From Lutibacter sp. (GTDB taxonomy: Bacteria; Bacteroidota; Bacteroidia; Flavobacteriales; Flavobacteriaceae): DNA of 64,000 bases. The notes beneath the pieces were generated by a model, which worked only from the letters and a program-made list of their open reading frames with translations, did not search any database and was not told the DNA's origin. Each line of letters opens with the position of its first letter. The first letter of the stretch is position 1. The translations under genes were made by a program, and so were the position numbers. The DNA lies in contig DAIDMK010000001.1 in the NCBI GenBank assembly GCA_027449025.1, positions 62,001-126,000 of the forward strand, given 5' to 3'. This document shows positions 1-9,518 of the stretch, one piece after another.

Positions 1-150
1 CGTGGATTGCGGTCACTTTGTGAAGCTATTTTAACCGATGCTATGTTTGACTTGCCAGGAACCAATGAAAAACAAATTAAAATCACAAAGGAATATGCCG
101 AAGATAAAATTAATATGTCCACCATAAAAAAGTTAAAAGCGGTTTCATAA
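1..150 (+). CDS. clpX: ATP-dependent Clp protease ATP-binding subunit ClpX, C-terminal end (partial)
   Basis: The frame is open from base 1 and ends at TAA 148-150, giving the last 49 residues of ClpX. The stretch starting RGLRSLCEAILTDAMFDLPG and ending STIKKLKAVS matches the C-terminal small AAA+ domain of ClpX, including the sensor-2 arginine context (RGLRS). ClpX is the hexameric unfoldase that feeds substrates to ClpP. The ATPase core and zinc-binding domain lie outside the window. A hairpin terminator follows directly, so clpX probably ends its own transcript before dnaG. Confidence 0.9.
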   Translation, partial: RGLRSLCEAILTDAMFDLPGTNEKQIKITKEYAEDKINMSTIKKLKAVS

Positions 151-171
151 ACCTAAAATAAATAAAATCGG

Positions 172-216
172 AAGAAACTGTTTTAAAGGTAAAGTTCCTT
201 GAACAGTTTTTTTTTG
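172..216 (+). terminator. Rho-independent terminator after clpX
   Basis: AAACTGTT (175-182) can pair with AACAGTTT (202-209), with a further inner AAGG/CCTT pairing, and a run of nine T follows. It lies 25 bases after the clpX stop and separates clpX from dnaG. Confidence 0.75.
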
Positions 217-266
217 TCAGTTATAATTGTAATTTAGAAAAATTAAATTCAAAAAATATAGACCAG

Positions 267-2246
267 TTGATTTCTAGAAGTACCATAGATAAAGTTTTTG
301 AAACTGCCCGTGTTGAAGAGGTTATCGGTGAGTTTGTTCAGTTAAAAAAATCTGGAAGCAATTACAAAGGATTAAGTCCGTTTTCTGATGAAAGAAGCCC
401 GTCGTTTATGGTTTCTCCTGTGAAACAGATTTGGAAAGATTTTAGTTCTGGAAAAGGCGGAAATGTGGTCACTTTTTTAATGGAGCAGGAACATTATTCC
501 TATCCGGAAGCTATTCGGTTCTTGGCGAGAAAATACAATATTGAAATTGAGGAAACCGAACAAAGCAATGAACAAAAACAGCAGGCAGACGAACGGGAAA
601 GTATGTTTATTGTTTCAGAGTTTGCCCGAGATTATTTTCATGAAACTTTGCTGGAAAGTGATCAGGGAAAAGCAATTGGTCTAAGTTATTTTAAAGAACG
701 CGGCTTTACCGATGAAACGATTCGTAAATTTCAATTGGGCTATTCGCTGAACGAGTGGGAAGCTTTTTCCACAGAGGCTTTAAATAAAGGGTATAACTTA
801 AAATATTTGGAATCTACCGGACTTACAATAGTTAAGGACGATTTGCTCTCCTCAACAGGAACCAAACAATTCGACCGTTTTAAAGGGCGTGTGATGTTTC
901 CAATTCACAGTATGAGCGGACGTGTTTTGGGTTTTGGAGGCAGAATTTTAATTAACGACAAAAAAGCAGCCAAATATTTAAACTCTCCAGAAAGTGAAAT
1001 TTACCATAAAGGCCATGTATTATATGGTATTTATTACGCAAAACAAAGCATTGCCAAAGAAGACAATTGCTTCCTGGTTGAAGGCTATACCGATGTGATT
1101 TCATTTAACCAAGCCGGTATTGAAAATGTGGTTTCCTCTTCTGGAACAGCGCTTTCTGAAAATCAAATCCGATTGATAAATAGGCTTACAAAAAATATCA
1201 CCATACTTTTTGATGGCGATGCCGCCGGTATTCGCGCTTCCATGCGTGGAATTGACCTCATTTTAGAGCAAGGTTTAAATGTAAAAGTAGTGATGTTTCC
1301 TGATGGAGACGATCCAGATAGTTTCTCAAAAAAAGTCACAAACCAAGAGCTCATAGAATATTTAAAACAAAATTCCAAAGATTTCATCAATTTTAAAGTG
1401 GCTTTATTGATGGAAGAAGCACAGCATGACCCTGTTAAAAAGGCAGGCTTAATTAGGGATATTGTAGTCAGCATTTCTAAAATCCCCGATAGAATTCAGC
1501 GTGAAGTATATATTCAGGAATGTTCCAGAATCATGGATATATCAGAGAATGTACTTTTCAGTGAACTGGCTCAAATCGATAAAAAGGAAGAAAGGGAAGC
1601 GGCAAACAGACCGATTCAGGAAAGGCCTACAGAGCCTGTTTTGCAAAAAACACCGCAATTTGAAAAAGTCAACGAACTTCAAAAGTATGAACGGGAAATT
1701 ATAAAAATTTTATTGCTGTACGGCAATAATGAAGTGGAATTTGTTGATTTTGTTGCTGGGGAAGATGCGGTAGATCCGGAACTTCAACCAATAAAAAAGG
1801 TAAAATTCAACAATGTGGTTTCAAAGGAAATCTATTTGAATTTACATGATGATGAGGTAGAATTTACCGATGACACTTTTAAAAATATTTATTTTGAAAT
1901 AATTTATCAATTAAATCAAGATGAAATTATTTCTGTGGATAAGTTGGTCAATCATGACAACGCCGAAGTTGCCAATTTGGTGACCACTATATTAATGGAC
2001 GATGAAAGGTATGTGCTAAGCAATTGGGAACGCAAAGAAATATATATCAGAAGCAAAAAAAGCGATCTTTCAAAAATGGTGCTCGACGCCATATATAATA
2101 TGCGTAGAATTCTTATTGAACAAAAAATAAATTCATTAATTACTGAAATAGGCGTTGAGGAAGAACGTGAGAAAATCCTAGAATCTATCGTAGATTACAA
2201 CAACTTAAAGACCCGCTTATTTGAAAGATTAAACAGGGTGGTTTAA
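267..2246 (+). CDS. dnaG: DNA primase DnaG
   Basis: Makes RNA primers for replication on the lagging strand and at the origin, and docks on DnaB helicase. Order: zinc-binding-type N-terminal domain (residues about 1-100), TOPRIM catalytic core with EGYTD (about 270) and DGDAAG (about 315), then a helicase-binding C-terminal domain; 659 aa is a usual length for the lineage. The start is TTG: the first ATG lies far inside the N-terminal domain, while the reading MISRSTIDKVFETARVEEVIG fits the family N terminus. Oddity: the zinc ligands are absent. Where E. coli has CPFH and CFGC, this protein reads SPFS and DFSS, although the surrounding fold residues (PSF, GGN) are kept. Identity is certain; the missing metal site is read directly from the sequence. 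Confidence 0.95.
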   Translation: MISRSTIDKVFETARVEEVIGEFVQLKKSGSNYKGLSPFSDERSPSFMVSPVKQIWKDFSSGKGGNVVTFLMEQEHYSYPEAIRFLARKYNIEIEETEQSNEQKQQADERESMFIVSEFARDYFHETLLESDQGKAIGLSYFKERGFTDETIRKFQLGYSLNEWEAFSTEALNKGYNLKYLESTGLTIVKDDLLSSTGTKQFDRFKGRVMFPIHSMSGRVLGFGGRILINDKKAAKYLNSPESEIYHKGHVLYGIYYAKQSIAKEDNCFLVEGYTDVISFNQAGIENVVSSSGTALSENQIRLINRLTKNITILFDGDAAGIRASMRGIDLILEQGLNVKVVMFPDGDDPDSFSKKVTNQELIEYLKQNSKDFINFKVALLMEEAQHDPVKKAGLIRDIVVSISKIPDRIQREVYIQECSRIMDISENVLFSELAQIDKKEEREAANRPIQERPTEPVLQKTPQFEKVNELQKYEREIIKILLLYGNNEVEFVDFVAGEDAVDPELQPIKKVKFNNVVSKEIYLNLHDDEVEFTDDTFKNIYFEIIYQLNQDEIISVDKLVNHDNAEVANLVTTILMDDERYVLSNWERKEIYIRSKKSDLSKMVLDAIYNMRRILIEQKINSLITEIGVEEEREKILESIVDYNNLKTRLFERLNRVV

Positions 2247-2325
2247 TAAGTTTAAAGTTAAAAGAATAAAGTTAAGACAGAACGATTTATAAATTTATTT
2301 AACAAAACTGGATAATTAAGTTATA

Positions 2326-2697
2326 TCAAATTTTTTCTTCTAAAACAATAGCTCCCGCATATTTTAATTTAACAATATTAAGCGCCCTATCGGCTTCCAA
2401 TCTTGTTCTAAAGTTGCCTGCATGTGTTTTCCACTCGGGTGTTTTGTAAATGATTTTTGTACGATATTCAGGGAAATCAGCTTCAAAATTGCGTTTTACA
2501 GCATAGGCTTGGGTTTCATTTCCATTATAAATCTGAATTTTAAAGACCAGTATATTTTTATTTGTTTTATTAAATGCCTTCTTTTGCTCAATTAGAGCGC
2601 TGATTTTTTCGTTTTCACTTTGTGAAAACACATTGGTATTATTTAAAAAAATGGCTAGAAACACCAAGATAATTAACCTTATCGATAATTTATTCAT
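2326..2697 (-). CDS. Secreted SPOR-domain protein
   Basis: 123 aa with a signal peptide (hydrophobic stretch to about residue 25, ending NVFSQ) and a C-terminal SPOR-like domain from about residue 48 (FKIQIYNG..., THAGNFRTRLEADRAL). SPOR domains bind denuded glycan strands of peptidoglycan, often at division sites, so a periplasmic cell-wall-binding role is likely. There is no catalytic domain. It is a monocistronic gene convergent with dnaG. The function is inferred only from the domain. Confidence 0.8.
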   Translation of the reverse strand: MNKLSIRLIILVFLAIFLNNTNVFSQSENEKISALIEQKKAFNKTNKNILVFKIQIYNGNETQAYAVKRNFEADFPEYRTKIIYKTPEWKTHAGNFRTRLEADRALNIVKLKYAGAIVLEEKI

Positions 2698-2715
2698 AAT
2701 ATTTTATATATTTTC

Positions 2716-2723
2716 CAAATTTA
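2716..2723 (-). promoter_or_regulatory. -7 box of the SPOR gene promoter
   Basis: On the minus strand TAAATTTG is a perfect match to the Bacteroidetes -7 element TAnnTTTG, 18 bases before the ATG at 2697. I saw no clear -33 TTTG. Confidence 0.55.
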
Positions 2724-2822
2724 TAATTTTCTTTGAGAAGCTTGTGCATTCATTTGCTATTTAGAATGAATATAAATTACAATTAACACAATTTTTAGAT
2801 TTTAAGTTTTGTTTATATATAC

Positions 2823-2830
2823 TACTTTTG
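2823..2830 (+). promoter_or_regulatory. -7 box of the act (alternative complex III) operon promoter
   Basis: TACTTTTG matches TAnnTTTG exactly. Transcription would start near 2836, leaving a leader of about 80 bases to the preferred actA ATG (2915). No well-spaced -33 TTTG is visible. Confidence 0.5.
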
Positions 2831-2914
2831 TTCAATCCTTAAAAAATGATTTAAGTCATATATTAATATATGAAAATATTGTACCAAAATAGAAAGAAAA
2901 TATCTTTTTTAAAT

Positions 2915-4477
2915 ATGAAAAGTGTGAAACAACACAGTCCATTATCAAGATTAGTCATTAGTAGTCTTGTTTTCCTATTCTTTTTCTCGTTTAATTTATC
3001 GGCACAAGGTGATCCAGCTAACGGAGAGAAACTCTTCAAATCTATATGCGCTGCCTGTCATAAATTGGACGCAAAATTGGTTGGTCCAGCATTATTGGGC
3101 GTTACGGAAAGAAGAGATCAAGATTGGTTAATTGCCTGGATTAAAGACAGTCCGGGAATGATTAAGTCAGGAGATAAGTTAGCAATTCAAGTTTTTGAAG
3201 AGAACAATAAGTTGCCAATGATAGCGAATCCGCAATTATCTGATCAAGATATTAAGGATATCCTGGAATATACCAAGGGCAAACCAGTTGAAGCTGTTGC
3301 TGCAGTGGCAACTGAAGCTGACCCTGCCGTTGAACGCGGTAAGGCAATTTTTAAAGCAAATTGTGCTGCTTGTCACAAATTGGATGCGAAATTAATTGGT
3401 CCGCCGCTTTTAAAAATAGGAAACAAGTATGAAGATGCTTGGTTAAAATTATGGATAAAGGACAATGTGGCTTTGACTGCAACAGGTGATGCATTGGCGA
3501 AAACCGCTTCTGAATATTCTCCTATTACAATGACGCCATTTCCACAGCTTACTGATCAGGATTTAGATGATTTATTGAAATACTTGGCTGTAGGCGATGT
3601 TGTTCCTGTTGCTGCGACTGCTTCTGCAGCAGATCAAGAAATTTTCAACAAACCAGGAATTGGCGTTTTGCCAACACTCGCCATAACTATTGCTGCTTTA
3701 TTATTGTTATCACTCATTGTGGTGGTGCTTACTAAAAGAAAAGCTACCGAAACTGAAGAGGTAAAAGAACCGAGTGTATTAAGAACATTAATATTTAATC
3801 CTTTCTTGCGTTTTCTTTTCTTAATATTTTCATTATTACTGATTGCTTGGTTTTCATTTGGATGGTTAATGCAAATTGATGTTAATGTGGGCTATCAGCC
3901 AATTCAACCAATTGTATTCTCGCATGCAGTTCATTCAGGTGACAATAAAATTGATTGTCAGTACTGTCACTCTTCTGCAAAAAACAGTAAAACTTCGGGT
4001 ATTCCAACCGCCAATGTATGTATGAATTGCCATAAAGCAATTTCAGAATATAAAGGTGAATTATTTGGAAACAATACCAAAGAAGATTTAGACAAGGAAA
4101 TTCAAAAATTATACGATGCAGTAGGCTGGGATAAGGCAAATGTTAAATATATTGAAGGCTATGAACAAAAACCAATTGAATGGGTTCGAATTCATAATTT
4201 GGCCGATTTTGCCTACTATAACCACTCACAACACGTAACAGTTGCCGGTATTGCTTGTCAAACTTGTCACGGTCCTGTTCAGGAAATGCACGACATGAAA
4301 CAGTTTTCGCCACTTACAATGGGATGGTGTATTGATTGTCACAGAACAACTGAAGTAGATTTAACTAAAAATGGCTATTATAAAAATATTCATGACCAGT
4401 TGTCTAAAAAATACGGTGTGGAAAAAGTGACGGCTGCCCAAATGGGAGGATTAGAATGTGCTAAATGTCACTATTAA
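2915..4477 (+). CDS. actA: Alternative complex III subunit ActA, multiheme cytochrome c with two extra N-terminal cytochrome domains
   Basis: Heme subunit of the quinol:cytochrome c/oxidase reductase (ACIII) on the periplasmic side of the inner membrane. The ORF opens at 2870, but the in-frame ATG at 2915 puts a normal signal peptide (MKSVKQ... to SLSAQ-type end, NLSAQG) at the N terminus. Seven CxxCH motifs are visible: two CAACH in tandem class-I-like cytochrome c domains (about residues 30-225), then a membrane stretch with two hydrophobic helices, then CQYCH, CMNCH, CQTCH, CIDCH and CAKCH of the canonical pentaheme ActA part. The two N-terminal domains share CAACHKLDAKL and look like an internal duplication. 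First gene of actABCDEF. Confidence 0.9.
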   Translation: MKSVKQHSPLSRLVISSLVFLFFFSFNLSAQGDPANGEKLFKSICAACHKLDAKLVGPALLGVTERRDQDWLIAWIKDSPGMIKSGDKLAIQVFEENNKLPMIANPQLSDQDIKDILEYTKGKPVEAVAAVATEADPAVERGKAIFKANCAACHKLDAKLIGPPLLKIGNKYEDAWLKLWIKDNVALTATGDALAKTASEYSPITMTPFPQLTDQDLDDLLKYLAVGDVVPVAATASAADQEIFNKPGIGVLPTLAITIAALLLLSLIVVVLTKRKATETEEVKEPSVLRTLIFNPFLRFLFLIFSLLLIAWFSFGWLMQIDVNVGYQPIQPIVFSHAVHSGDNKIDCQYCHSSAKNSKTSGIPTANVCMNCHKAISEYKGELFGNNTKEDLDKEIQKLYDAVGWDKANVKYIEGYEQKPIEWVRIHNLADFAYYNHSQHVTVAGIACQTCHGPVQEMHDMKQFSPLTMGWCIDCHRTTEVDLTKNGYYKNIHDQLSKKYGVEKVTAAQMGGLECAKCHY

Positions 4478-4509
4478 TATTAATTACAAAGTAAATAACC
4501 AAATATAAA

Positions 4510-7500
4510 ATGGCATCAAACAAAAAATACTGGAAAAGTGTTGAAGAGCTAAAAGAAAAAAGCTCTATTGTTGATACGTTAAAACAAAACGAGTTTTTTG
4601 AAGAAATTCCAACAGATATTTTTTTAGGTGATAAAGAAACTTTGGAGACTTCATCAACTACACGTAGAGACTTTTTAAAGTACGTTGGATTTACAACTGC
4701 GGCGGTTACTTTAGCCTCTTGTGAAGGTCCGGTTGTAAAATCAATTCCATATATCATTCAACCGAATGATATTATTCCTGGTGTTGCCGAATATTATGCA
4801 ACAACAATGGCTAATGGATTTGATTTTGCAAATGTTTTGGTAAAAGTTAGAGAAGGGCGTCCTATAAAAATTGAACCTAACAAAGATGCTAACGGAATCA
4901 CAAATGCTCGTGTGCAGGCTTCTGTACTTTCATTATACGACAGTCTTCGCTTAAAAGGTCCTAAAGCCAATGGTGCTGAAATTACTTGGAATGAAGCAGA
5001 CCAACAAATCATTGCTAAATTAAATGAAGTTAAAGCTTCAAGTTTGCCAATAGCGGTTTTAACTGGAACTAGTGCAAGCCCTTCAACCATAAAACTGATT
5101 GCTAAATTAAATGAAACTTTTGAAAATGTGGCTCATGTTGAATATGACGCTATTTCAGAATCTGCAGCATTGGATGCTTTTGAAGAGATGTACGGCAAAA
5201 GAGCACTGCCAGATTATGATTTAGAAAAAGCAGAAGTTATTGTTTCTATTGGTGCAGATTTCTTAGGAAGTTGGCAAGGTGGCGGTTTTGAAGCCAGCTA
5301 TTCAAAAGGACGCGTTCCAACCAACGGAAAAATGTCACGCCATATTCAGTTTGAATCAAATATGTCCTTATCAGGCGCCAATGCCGATAAGCGAATTAGG
5401 GTAAAACCATCTGAACAAAACTTAGCGCTTATAAAATTATATAATGCAGTTGTTTCTGGTATCCTTACCACAGAAGAAACTCCTTTGAATAATGCAATTC
5501 AAAAAGCAGCAGCGCAAATAAAAGCAGCGGGAAGCAAAGCTGTTGTTTTAACTGGAATTCAGGATAAAAATGCACAATTACTTGCTTTGGCAATCAATAA
5601 AGCTTTAAATAGTGAAGTTTTAGATGTTAACGTAACCAAAAATATAAGAAAGGGGAATGATGCTCATGTTGCACAATTAATTGCCGATATGAATGAAGGC
5701 AAAATAGGTGCAGTTATTATTCACAATTCAAATCCGGTTTACACTTTGCCAAATTCAGCAGCTTTTGTTGAAGGATTGAAAAAAGTGAAATTATCGGTTG
5801 CATTTTCTATGCAAGACAATGAAACGGCAAAAGCCGTTCAATATTCTTTGGCAACACCACATTACCTAGAGTCTTGGGGCGATGCTGAAATTAGAAAAGG
5901 ACAATACAGTTTGATTCAGCCTACTATTAAAACATTGTTCAATACACGTCAGTTTCAAGATTGTTTATTGGCTTGGACTGGCAGTACGACCACCTATTAT
6001 GATTTCTTAAAAGAAACCTGGAATAGCGAAATATTGGGAGGAGCATCTTGGAATCAAGCCTTACACGACGGAGTTTTTACTGCTGATGCGGTTCAAAGTG
6101 ATACAATTTCACTAGAGGTTGATTTAGAAACTGCGGCTTCTCAATTGGCGGAAGTTAAAGGGAGTGATTTAGAATTACAGCTTTATGTTAAAACTGGTTT
6201 AGGTGATGGGCAAATGGCCAACAATCCATGGTTGCAGGAGCTTCCTGATCCAATCACAAGAACCTCTTGGGACAACTATTTAACCATGTCAAAAGCAGAT
6301 GCCGAAGCATTGGGTGCGACAAATAACCATGTGGCTAACGGTGCATTAAACGGAAGCTTGGTTGAGTTAAGCCTCAACGGTGTCTCTGAAATTTTACCTG
6401 TTTTAATACAACCCGGACAAGCAAAAGGCTCCTTAGGTTTGGCGTTTGGATACGGAAGAAAACAAGGATTAAAAGCAGAAATGCAAACTGGTAAAAATGC
6501 CTATGCTTTTTATAAAGACTTTAATAGTTTTCAGCCAAATGTAAGTTTAAAATTGGTTTCCGGTGAACACGAGTTTGCTTGTGTTCAATTGCAAAATACC
6601 TTAATGGGTAGAGGTGATATTATTAAGGAAACTACTTTAGAAATATTCAATAGTGTTGATTCAAAAGAATGGAATAAAGTTCCTATGGTTTCATTAGATC
6701 ACAATGAAGTTGAAGCAACATCAGTAGATTTGTGGGATTCATTTGATAGATCAATGGGGCATCATTTTAATCTTTCAATAGATTTGAATGCTTGTAGCGG
6801 TTGTGGTGCATGTATTATAGCTTGTCATGCCGAAAACAACGTTCCTGTTGTTGGAAAAGATGAGATAAGACGTTCAAGGGATATGCACTGGTTGCGTATA
6901 GACCGTTATTATTCTCACGAAGAAGATTTCGCTGGTGATAATGAATTAAAAGAGAACGGAAAAGGTGTAATGGGCTTCAAAAATACCATGGATGCTTTGG
7001 AAGATCCTTCTGAAAATCCTTCAGTAGCTTTTCAACCTGTAATGTGTCAACATTGTAACCACGCACCTTGTGAAACAGTTTGTCCGGTAGCGGCAACTTC
7101 TCATGGACGTCAGGGTCAAAATCAAATGGCTTATAATCGTTGTGTAGGTACGCGTTATTGTGCAAATAACTGTCCTTATAAAGTGCGTAGATTTAACTGG
7201 TTTGAATATCCTAATAATAGTAAGTTTGATTACAACATGAATGATGATTTAGGCAAAATGGTGTTAAACCCAGATGTCGTGGTTCGTTCACGTGGTGTTA
7301 TGGAAAAATGCTCTATGTGTATTCAAATGACACAAGCTACCATTTTAAAAGCCAAAAAAGAAGGTAGACCCGTAAATACAAATGAATTTGAAACTGCTTG
7401 TTCCATTGCTTGTACTGCAGGCGCCATGGTATTTGGTGATGTTAACAAACAAGAAGATACGGTTAAAACTTTGGCAGAAGATAAAAGAGCATATCACTTA

Positions 7501-7569
7501 CTTGAACACATTGGCACAAAACCAAATGTTGTATATCACGTTAAAGTGAGAAACACTCAAGAAGCATAA
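4510..7569 (+). CDS. actB: Alternative complex III subunit ActB, iron-sulfur/molybdopterin-oxidoreductase-like protein
   Basis: 1,019 aa. N terminus carries a Tat-type motif (TTRRDFLK, about residue 52) followed by a hydrophobic stretch ending LASC, so export through Tat and possibly lipid attachment. The central 700 residues resemble a molybdopterin oxidoreductase that in this family has no cofactor. The C-terminal ferredoxin-like part (from about residue 755) holds four cysteine clusters: CSGCGACIIACH, CQHCNHAPCETVCP, CVGTRYCANNCP and CSMCIQ with CSIACTAG, fitting three [4Fe-4S] and one [3Fe-4S] centres. It passes electrons from the quinol site in ActC towards the ActA/ActE hemes. It lies 32 bases after actA. 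Confidence 0.94.
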   Translation: MASNKKYWKSVEELKEKSSIVDTLKQNEFFEEIPTDIFLGDKETLETSSTTRRDFLKYVGFTTAAVTLASCEGPVVKSIPYIIQPNDIIPGVAEYYATTMANGFDFANVLVKVREGRPIKIEPNKDANGITNARVQASVLSLYDSLRLKGPKANGAEITWNEADQQIIAKLNEVKASSLPIAVLTGTSASPSTIKLIAKLNETFENVAHVEYDAISESAALDAFEEMYGKRALPDYDLEKAEVIVSIGADFLGSWQGGGFEASYSKGRVPTNGKMSRHIQFESNMSLSGANADKRIRVKPSEQNLALIKLYNAVVSGILTTEETPLNNAIQKAAAQIKAAGSKAVVLTGIQDKNAQLLALAINKALNSEVLDVNVTKNIRKGNDAHVAQLIADMNEGKIGAVIIHNSNPVYTLPNSAAFVEGLKKVKLSVAFSMQDNETAKAVQYSLATPHYLESWGDAEIRKGQYSLIQPTIKTLFNTRQFQDCLLAWTGSTTTYYDFLKETWNSEILGGASWNQALHDGVFTADAVQSDTISLEVDLETAASQLAEVKGSDLELQLYVKTGLGDGQMANNPWLQELPDPITRTSWDNYLTMSKADAEALGATNNHVANGALNGSLVELSLNGVSEILPVLIQPGQAKGSLGLAFGYGRKQGLKAEMQTGKNAYAFYKDFNSFQPNVSLKLVSGEHEFACVQLQNTLMGRGDIIKETTLEIFNSVDSKEWNKVPMVSLDHNEVEATSVDLWDSFDRSMGHHFNLSIDLNACSGCGACIIACHAENNVPVVGKDEIRRSRDMHWLRIDRYYSHEEDFAGDNELKENGKGVMGFKNTMDALEDPSENPSVAFQPVMCQHCNHAPCETVCPVAATSHGRQGQNQMAYNRCVGTRYCANNCPYKVRRFNWFEYPNNSKFDYNMNDDLGKMVLNPDVVVRSRGVMEKCSMCIQMTQATILKAKKEGRPVNTNEFETACSIACTAGAMVFGDVNKQEDTVKTLAEDKRAYHLLEHIGTKPNVVYHVKVRNTQEA

Positions 7570-7604
7570 AAATAATATTAATAGATAATAATTAAATAAG
7601 AATT

Positions 7605-8996
7605 ATGTCGTCTCATTACGAAGCACCTATTAGAAGACCTTTAATTGTTGGAGACAAAAACTACCACGACATTTCTGTTGATGTAGCCGCTCCGGTTGAA
7701 GGTAAAGCAAATAAATTATGGTGGATAGCTTTTTCAATCGCGCTTTTGGCATTCCTATGGGGTATAGGTGCAATTACTTATACCATCGGAACAGGAATTG
7801 GTGTTTGGGGATTAAATAAAACCGTAGGCTGGGCTTGGGATATCACTAACTTTGTTTGGTGGGTAGGTATTGGTCATGCCGGTACACTTATTTCCGCAGT
7901 ACTATTGCTATTTCGTCAAAAATGGAGAATGGGTATTAACCGTTCTGCCGAAGCAATGACTATTTTTTCCGTTATTCAAGCAGGTCTGTTCCCAATTATT
8001 CATATGGGGCGTGTATGGAATGCGCATTTTGTATTGCCATTACCAAATCAATTTGGATCACTTTGGACTAACTTTAACTCGCCATTGTTATGGGATGTAT
8101 TTGCCATTTCAACATATTTTTCTGTTTCACTGGTATTTTGGTGGACAGGTTTATTGCCTGATTTCGCAATGTTGCGGGATAGGGCTGTCAGACCGTTCCA
8201 AAAGAAAATATATGGGCTGTTAAGTTTTGGATGGACAGGAAGGGCTAAAGACTGGCAACGTTTTGAAGAAGTTTCCTTGGTATTGGCCGGTTTGGCAACA
8301 CCTTTGGTGCTTTCAGTACATACCATTGTATCATTTGACTTTGCAACTTCAATAGTTCCTGGCTGGCATACCACAATCTTCCCACCTTATTTTGTTGCTG
8401 GTGCGGTTTTCTCAGGATTTGCAATGGTGAACACCTTGCTTATCATTATGAGAAAAGTGTCAAATCTTGAAGCATATATTACTGAACAACATATTGAACT
8501 AATGAACATTGTAATTATGATTACTGGTTCAATAGTAGGTTGTGCTTACATTACCGAGTTGTTTATAGCCTGGTATTCAGGGGTGGAATATGAACAATAT
8601 GCTTTTTTAAATAGGGCTACGGGACCTTACTGGTGGGCATATTTACTTATGATGAGCTGTAACGTATTTTCACCGCAATTTATGTGGTTTAAAAAATTAA
8701 GAACAAGTATTACCTTCTCTTTCATCATTTCTATTGTGGTAAACATTGGAATGTGGTTTGAAAGATTTGTGATTATTGTAACATCATTGCATAGAGATTA
8801 TTTACCTTCATCTTGGACAATGTTTTCACCAACGTTTGTTGATATAGGAATTTTCATTGGTACCATTGGTTTCTTTTTTGTGTTATTTTTATTATATGCA
8901 AGAACATTCCCAGTGATAGCACAAGCAGAGGTTAAATCTATTTTGAAGGCATCTGGAGAAAAATATAAAAAATTAAGAGACGGAAATCATGAGTAA
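7605..8996 (+). CDS. actC: Alternative complex III subunit ActC, NrfD-like quinol-oxidising membrane protein
   Basis: 463-aa polytopic membrane protein of the NrfD/PsrC family with about ten helices, starting with a soluble N terminus (APIRRPLIVGDKNYHDI). Characteristic segments are WGINRSAEAM-like MGINRSAEAMTIF, HMGRVWNAHF and WHTTIFPPYFVAGAVFSG. In the family this subunit forms the quinol-binding site next to ActB and may conduct protons. Its end overlaps actD by 8 bases, indicating translational coupling within the act operon. Confidence 0.93.
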   Translation: MSSHYEAPIRRPLIVGDKNYHDISVDVAAPVEGKANKLWWIAFSIALLAFLWGIGAITYTIGTGIGVWGLNKTVGWAWDITNFVWWVGIGHAGTLISAVLLLFRQKWRMGINRSAEAMTIFSVIQAGLFPIIHMGRVWNAHFVLPLPNQFGSLWTNFNSPLLWDVFAISTYFSVSLVFWWTGLLPDFAMLRDRAVRPFQKKIYGLLSFGWTGRAKDWQRFEEVSLVLAGLATPLVLSVHTIVSFDFATSIVPGWHTTIFPPYFVAGAVFSGFAMVNTLLIIMRKVSNLEAYITEQHIELMNIVIMITGSIVGCAYITELFIAWYSGVEYEQYAFLNRATGPYWWAYLLMMSCNVFSPQFMWFKKLRTSITFSFIISIVVNIGMWFERFVIIVTSLHRDYLPSSWTMFSPTFVDIGIFIGTIGFFFVLFLLYARTFPVIAQAEVKSILKASGEKYKKLRDGNHE

Positions 8997-9513
8997 TAAA
9001 GTAGTGCAAGCAATGTATAATGATGATGATATCCTTATGGATGCCGTAAAAGAAGTACGTGCGGCAAAGTATCATATCGAAGAAGTTTATACACCGTTCC
9101 CGGTTCATGGGTTGGACAAAGCCATGGGCTTAAAAGGTACTAGAATTGCAATTACAGCCTTTCTTTATGGATGTGTTGGTTTGGTGTTTTCTATATGGAT
9201 GATGGATTATATGATGATCAGAGACTGGCCTCAAGATATTGGAGGTAAACCAAGCTTTGCATTTATTCAAAATATGCCAGCATTTGTACCTATAATGTTT
9301 GAAATGACCGTGTTTTTTGCGGCGCATTTAATGGTAATCACCTTTTATATGCGAAGCAAGTTATGGCCATTTAAGGAAGCTGAAAACCCTGATCCTAGAA
9401 CAACTGATGATATGTTTGTGATGGAAGTGATTGTTGACGGAAATGAAGATGAACTAGTCTCATTTCTGAAAAAAACAGGAACTGTAGAAATTAAAGTAAC
9501 TGAAAAGCATTAA
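8989..9513 (+). CDS. actD: Alternative complex III subunit ActD (DUF3341)
   Basis: 174 aa with a cytoplasmic N-terminal segment (HIEEVYTPFPVHGLDKAMGL, typical of DUF3341) and two transmembrane helices (about residues 53-75 and 95-117). It is a structural membrane subunit of alternative complex III without cofactors. Starts inside the end of actC (8-base overlap) and is followed 5 bases later by actE. Confidence 0.92.
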   Translation: MSNKVVQAMYNDDDILMDAVKEVRAAKYHIEEVYTPFPVHGLDKAMGLKGTRIAITAFLYGCVGLVFSIWMMDYMMIRDWPQDIGGKPSFAFIQNMPAFVPIMFEMTVFFAAHLMVITFYMRSKLWPFKEAENPDPRTTDDMFVMEVIVDGNEDELVSFLKKTGTVEIKVTEKH

Positions 9514-9518
9514 TTAAA

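Noticed and set aside
1163-1704. ORFs within dnaG (1163-1474 minus, 1501-1704 plus)
   Set aside because: Overlap the dnaG frame with no independent start signals or family features.
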